Source: a virus. Taken from it: a DNA stretch of 32,219 nucleotides. Positions 29,903 through 32,219 of this stretch are shown here, piece by piece (within the stretch, counting starts at the first letter, position 1; each line of letters begins with the position of its first letter). The notes beneath the pieces are model-generated. The model worked only from the letters and a program-made list of their open reading frames with translations. It did no database searches and had not been told where the DNA came from. The position numbers and the translations under genes are program-made. Location: IMG/VR virus record IMGVR_UViG_3300043470_000311, positions 1-32,219 of that record, one strand, 5' to 3'.

Positions 29903-30395
29903 ATATTTATCCTTGGTTGTATTTGGACTCCTAGTGTTTATTCTATTATTCCAAACGTGTGGTAAGGATGAAGTGATTAAGACACAAAGATTAATCGACA
30001 CGTTAATAGTTACTAAGCTAGTTAACATCAGCAAAGATAGTTTGGTTATTGATAGCCTTATTAAAGTAAAGCAAAGGGTTAAGGTAGTGTTTAAACAAAA
30101 AACTGATAGCATTTACATTGCGGCCCCTGACACTTGCAAAACGTATATTACTATGTTAGTGAATAATTGCAACGATTATTTATCATTGAATGATAGCATC
30201 ATTGAGCATCAAATGAATGTTATTAATGAACAACGTGATTTATATCGCATACAAAGAGATTTAATTAATAAACAAAATGATATGTTGTATTCAGATAGCC
30301 TTCATATTGAAAAACTGAATAAAAAAATTAAACGAAAAAATATAGCTATCAGCATAATTTCAGCGGTGGGCCTTGGTGCTTTGCTTGTTAAGTAG
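29889..30395 (+). CDS. Spanin-like membrane-anchored coiled-coil protein
   Basis: 168 residues. An N-terminal membrane anchor (about 7-22, LSLVVFGLLVFILLFQ) ends in TCGK. A long helix-rich part follows, with repeated I/V/L and D/K heptads (VNISKDSLVIDSLIKVKQRV, later INEQRDLYRIQRDLINKQND), and the end is hydrophobic (ISIISAVGLGALLV). An inner-membrane spanin (Rz-like) is the nearest idea, acting in the periplasm with an outer membrane partner, which I do not see. Last gene of the lysis unit. Confidence 0.5.
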   Translation: MSLNKYLSLVVFGLLVFILLFQTCGKDEVIKTQRLIDTLIVTKLVNISKDSLVIDSLIKVKQRVKVVFKQKTDSIYIAAPDTCKTYITMLVNNCNDYLSLNDSIIEHQMNVINEQRDLYRIQRDLINKQNDMLYSDSLHIEKLNKKIKRKNIAISIISAVGLGALLVK

Positions 30396-30440
30396 TATCT
30401 TTACAGCGCAATCTTCCATTTTTTTACTTATTATCTAATT

Positions 30441-30469
30441 AGGGCGACTTTAAAAACCGCCCTTTTTTT
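30441..30469 (+). terminator. Intrinsic terminator after lysis genes
   Basis: AGGGCG 30441-30446 with CGCCCT 30458-30463 and a T7 run. Ends the late transcription region. The rest of the 198-base gap 30396-30593 holds the promoter at 30530 and AT-rich sequence. Confidence 0.9.
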
Positions 30470-30529
30470 ATGCGTTTTAAAATTAAACGTATTGAAAATC
30501 AATAAGTTATAAAATAATTGAATATATTT

Positions 30530-30560
30530 TTTGTATATATAAAAAGTATATGTATATTTG
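30530..30560 (+). promoter_or_regulatory. Bacteroidetes-type promoter for the small-gene cluster
   Basis: TTTG 30530-30533, a 19-nt spacer, then TATATTTG 30553-30560: the best consensus match in the window. Its leader (about 28 nt) has no strong structure, unlike the four structured leaders. Confidence 0.85.
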
Positions 30561-30593
30561 TACTCAGATAACAACAATTAAAAAATAGAAATC

Positions 30594-30893
30594 ATGAAAG
30601 CAGCATTTAACTTAAAAAACTTTTTAACTGAAAACAAAGCAATGGTATTAACTAGCTATGAAAATTTAACTAAAGAAAAATTTTTTAACGGAATTTCTTT
30701 AAAAGATTTTATGTTGCAAGTTATGAATGTAATGCAAATAAATAACCCAAAAAGCGAAAAAAGAGCGGCTACTTTATTGCCTTCATTGGTTAGCATGGTA
30801 ATAGTTAATAACTCTAAAATAGAAGTAGTAAATAATTTAGATGCAAAATTAAAAGCGAAATACGAAGGTACAGCGTATATGGCAATGGTATAA
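30594..30893 (+). CDS. Hypothetical 99-aa protein
   Basis: Mostly helical, with hydrophobic stretches (LKDFMLQVMNVMQI; TLLPSLVSMVIVNN). The start sits in an A-rich ribosome site (AAAAATAGAAATC-ATG) that recurs before 31374. Unrecognised; an early-type host-takeover gene by place. Confidence 0.55.
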   Translation: MKAAFNLKNFLTENKAMVLTSYENLTKEKFFNGISLKDFMLQVMNVMQINNPKSEKRAATLLPSLVSMVIVNNSKIEVVNNLDAKLKAKYEGTAYMAMV

Positions 30894-30912
30894 TAAATAA
30901 AAAATAAAAATT

Positions 30913-31101
30913 ATGAAAACAGTAAATTTTAAAAGAGCAGGTTTTGGACAATGGACAGCATCAACCGAACACTACGGAAAAACAATAAGCATTCACTTTA
31001 CAGATGCTCCAACATACGACCTAATTAATTCAGAAGAAAGAGGTTACAAGAAAGCAATCAAGTCATTAAGAAGTAGAATAATTAACCATGGCAGACAGTA
31101 A
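30913..31101 (+). CDS. Hypothetical 62-aa protein
   Basis: Begins MKTVNFKRAGFGQWTASTEH; beta-type then a basic helix (KKAIKSLRSRIINHG). It overlaps the next gene by 14 bases. Possible nucleic-acid contact by the basic end, otherwise unknown. Confidence 0.5.
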   Translation: MKTVNFKRAGFGQWTASTEHYGKTISIHFTDAPTYDLINSEERGYKKAIKSLRSRIINHGRQ

Positions 31102-31237
31102 AAACTACGCTTACAAAGCATCGGGAATTATCAAGATAGTATTCACAAAAAAAGGAAAATTTGTTACTACTATAATGAAAGAAGACCGATTGAAAGACTA
31201 CCCAAAAACTAAATATGACATCGTTGAAATAATATGA
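31088..31237 (+). CDS. Hypothetical 49-aa basic protein
   Basis: Begins MADSKNYAYKASGIIKIVFT; beta-strand-like with many lysines. Coupled to both neighbours by overlaps (14 and 4 bases). Confidence 0.5.
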   Translation: MADSKNYAYKASGIIKIVFTKKGKFVTTIMKEDRLKDYPKTKYDIVEII

Positions 31238-31368
31238 AAAAAGCCAAACTAATACACCTAACACCCGAAGCTATTGCATACTGGACTGAAATAGCAAAAG
31301 CAAACGGAAGCACATTTAAAACATTTATACAGATAATTTTAGAAGAAAAACCAAAACTTAAAAAATAG
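31234..31368 (+). CDS. Ribbon-helix-helix-like small protein
   Basis: 44 residues: MKKAKLIHLTPEAIAYW, then EIAKANGSTFKTFIQIILEE. A short strand, a helix, a turn with polar NGS and a second helix give the size and hydrophobic pattern of a CopG/MetJ-type ribbon-helix-helix DNA-binding protein. Might regulate phage or host promoters; the target is unknown. ATGA-coupled to the previous gene. Confidence 0.6.
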   Translation: MKKAKLIHLTPEAIAYWTEIAKANGSTFKTFIQIILEEKPKLKK

Positions 31369-31373
31369 AAATC

Positions 31374-31466
31374 ATGAACGAATTAAATGACGAACTATCC
31401 CCACTAGCTAAACGATTATTAACCGACTTAACTTTTATCCTATGTGTAATCATATTTTTCCTTTAA
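31374..31466 (+). CDS. Single-pass membrane microprotein
   Basis: 30 residues: a charged N-terminus (MNELNDELSPLAKRLL) and a hydrophobic end (FILCVIIFFL). It has the same A-rich start context as the 30594 gene and overlaps the next gene by 25 bases in another frame. Likely an inner-membrane microprotein; role unknown. Confidence 0.5.
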   Translation: MNELNDELSPLAKRLLTDLTFILCVIIFFL

Positions 31467-31609
31467 ACTATAACAACGAAGCGATTAAACGCTTTTGGTT
31501 AAATAAAAATGTTGAAAACCAAGTTAGATCAACATTCAACGAAGAGTTATTAAAACGTGTTATCCAAGCCAAACTTTATGAAGCAGACAAAAATAGTAGA
31601 ACCAAATAA
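31442..31609 (+). CDS. Hypothetical 55-aa protein
   Basis: Begins MCNHIFPLNYNNEAIKRFWL, with a helical second half. It overlaps both neighbours (25 and 32 bases), a dense arrangement that is plausible in a phage early cluster. Unrecognised. Confidence 0.45.
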   Translation: MCNHIFPLNYNNEAIKRFWLNKNVENQVRSTFNEELLKRVIQAKLYEADKNSRTK

Positions 31610-31934
31610 ATTTTATCATTTGTATCGGAGCTTATCTGTTGAAAGTAGATTGAAATTTTCAGAAAAGATAAAACGTCAAGATAAATATATTAGCCGATAC
31701 AACATAAGTTCAGAAGATTTTGAGTACCTTAACGAACTTTTAAAATTAGAAAATCCTAATATAATAGGCGAATCGGTTGAATTTGATTATTGGCAAGTTC
31801 AGAAATACTTTCAAGGGTTAACGCAACTGATTAACACACCAGAGGACTTTCAAATTTTAATGCAAAGGAAAAAGGATGCGATCATTCAAGAACATAGAAA
31901 CATTCACAAACAATTATTAAACTATAAATCATAA
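31578..31934 (+). CDS. Hypothetical 118-aa helical protein
   Basis: ATG at 31578 (MKQTKIVEPNKFYHLYRSLS) is preferred over an in-frame GTG at 31557, to keep the overlap short. All-helical, charged, no motif known. Last gene before the second RNA-HNH cassette. Confidence 0.6.
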   Translation: MKQTKIVEPNKFYHLYRSLSVESRLKFSEKIKRQDKYISRYNISSEDFEYLNELLKLENPNIIGESVEFDYWQVQKYFQGLTQLINTPEDFQILMQRKKDAIIQEHRNIHKQLLNYKS

Positions 31935-31938
31935 TAAA

Positions 31939-31970
31939 TTTTATATTTAATTAAATAATTATTATATTTG
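31939..31970 (+). promoter_or_regulatory. Bacteroidetes-type promoter for leader RNA 4
   Basis: TATATTTG 31963-31970, with a weak TTTT box 19 bases upstream (31939-31942). The -7 box and following bases TAATGCTTAT equal those at 255-272. Confidence 0.65.
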
Positions 31971-31974
31971 TAAT

Positions 31975-32077
31975 GCTTATTCGACATGAAAACATTAATT
32001 AAATCCAATCCTTTACATTGCCATTTGCTAACACTTAGCAGTCGGATAAGCCTTTGTATTGGGTTGGTATTTTAATT
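31975..32077 (+). ncRNA. Pseudoknotted leader RNA 4, homologue of RNA 1
   Basis: P1 is GCTTATTCGAC 31975-31985 with GTCGGATAAGC 32041-32051. P2 is CCAATCC 32005-32011 with GGGTTGG 32061-32067, plus TACA 32014-32017 with TGTA 32055-32058. P3 is GCTAA 32027-32031 with TTAGC 32035-32039. Compared with RNA 1, three base pairs change on both strands and two change to G-U, so every helix is kept. It ends directly before the ATG of another NUMOD4-type gene. Confidence 0.88.
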
Positions 32078-32219
32078 ATGAATACAAATGAAATTTGGAA
32101 AGATATACCTAATTATGAAGGATTATACCAAGCTAGTAATTTAGGTAATATTAGAAATAAAAAAGCATTAGTTCTTAAACCTCACAAACATAATTATTTA
32201 ATGATAAAATTATGGAAAA
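32078..32219 (+). CDS. NUMOD4-type HNH endonuclease, N-terminal part
   Basis: 47 codons to the right edge. The start MNTNEIWKDIPNYEGLYQAS matches the NUMOD4 motif of the gene at 372, and the first 27 bases are identical. It diverges after the first motif. The nuclease part lies outside the window. Paralogue in a second RNA-HNH cassette. Confidence 0.75.
   Translation, partial: MNTNEIWKDIPNYEGLYQASNLGNIRNKKALVLKPHKHNYLMIKLWK

Noticed and set aside
1-32219. Similar ends as terminal repeats of a full genome
   Set aside because: The two RNA-HNH copies differ throughout and are not exact repeats; both edges cut genes, so the window is an internal slice.
1-32219. tRNA genes, CRISPR arrays, insertion sequences, integrase
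   Set aside because: No cloverleaf, regular repeat-spacer pattern, transposase or recombinase was seen on either strand.

Overview
The window is a stretch of tailed-phage genome (siphovirus-like, about 32 kb, AT-rich, every convincing gene on the + strand) from a phage of a Bacteroidetes/Flavobacteriia host. The evidence for the host is a set of Bacteroidetes-type promoters (TTTG or TTG, a 19-22 nt spacer, then TAnnTTTG), A-rich translation starts without Shine-Dalgarno sequences, and structural proteins of types I associate with Bacteroidetes phages. No integrase, repressor, tRNA, IS or CRISPR array is visible. Both window edges cut genes (an SSB-like protein on the left, an HNH endonuclease on the right). 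No stretch over 300 bases lacks a gene.

Layout. 1-4081: early and recombination genes: SSB-like tail end, NUMOD4-HNH endonuclease, MazG-like pyrophosphohydrolase, ERF annealing protein, Gp157-like protein, DUF3310-like protein and small unknowns. 4205-7562: replication genes: an initiator-like protein whose gene carries a phased iteron cluster (candidate origin), a primase-helicase and small unknowns. 7562-9053: VRR-NUC/resolvase-like nuclease, a sigma-factor-like protein and two small genes. 9174-19708: terminase, tail assembly chaperone with a -1 frameshift, tail tip proteins, tape measure, prohead protease. 19756-21531: scaffold and major capsid protein. 21594-27587: tail tube, portal, connectors, fibre. 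27628-30395: fibre/receptor-binding proteins and the lysis cassette. 30594-31934: a cluster of very small early-type genes. 31963-32219: a second RNA plus HNH cassette.

Three layers of structure are not explained by the proteins. (1) Four structured leader RNAs each follow a host-type promoter and end just before a start codon. In all four, a segment near the RNA 5' end pairs with the loop of a terminator-like hairpin. Two (267-371 and 31975-32077) are homologous pseudoknots, with compensatory base changes, in front of paralogous HNH genes. Two (1097-1177 and 4110-4192) are unrelated in sequence but form the same kissing-loop design, an 8-nt loop with 7 pairs. (2) Four of the five gaps between late operons carry TATC-N15/16-AATACTT just before the next gene. 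This is a candidate late promoter class distinct from the host type, and a natural target for the sigma-like protein at 8150-8668. (3) A cluster of TCGCA repeats spaced exactly 10, 10, 20, 10 and 10 bp lies inside the replication initiator gene and is followed by an AT-rich tract.

Inferred programme: host polymerase reads the early promoters and their structured leaders; replication starts from the initiator/ori region; the sigma-like protein, encoded just before the terminase genes, then turns on the late operons. These are separated by clear intrinsic terminators at 21541, 22136 and 30441.
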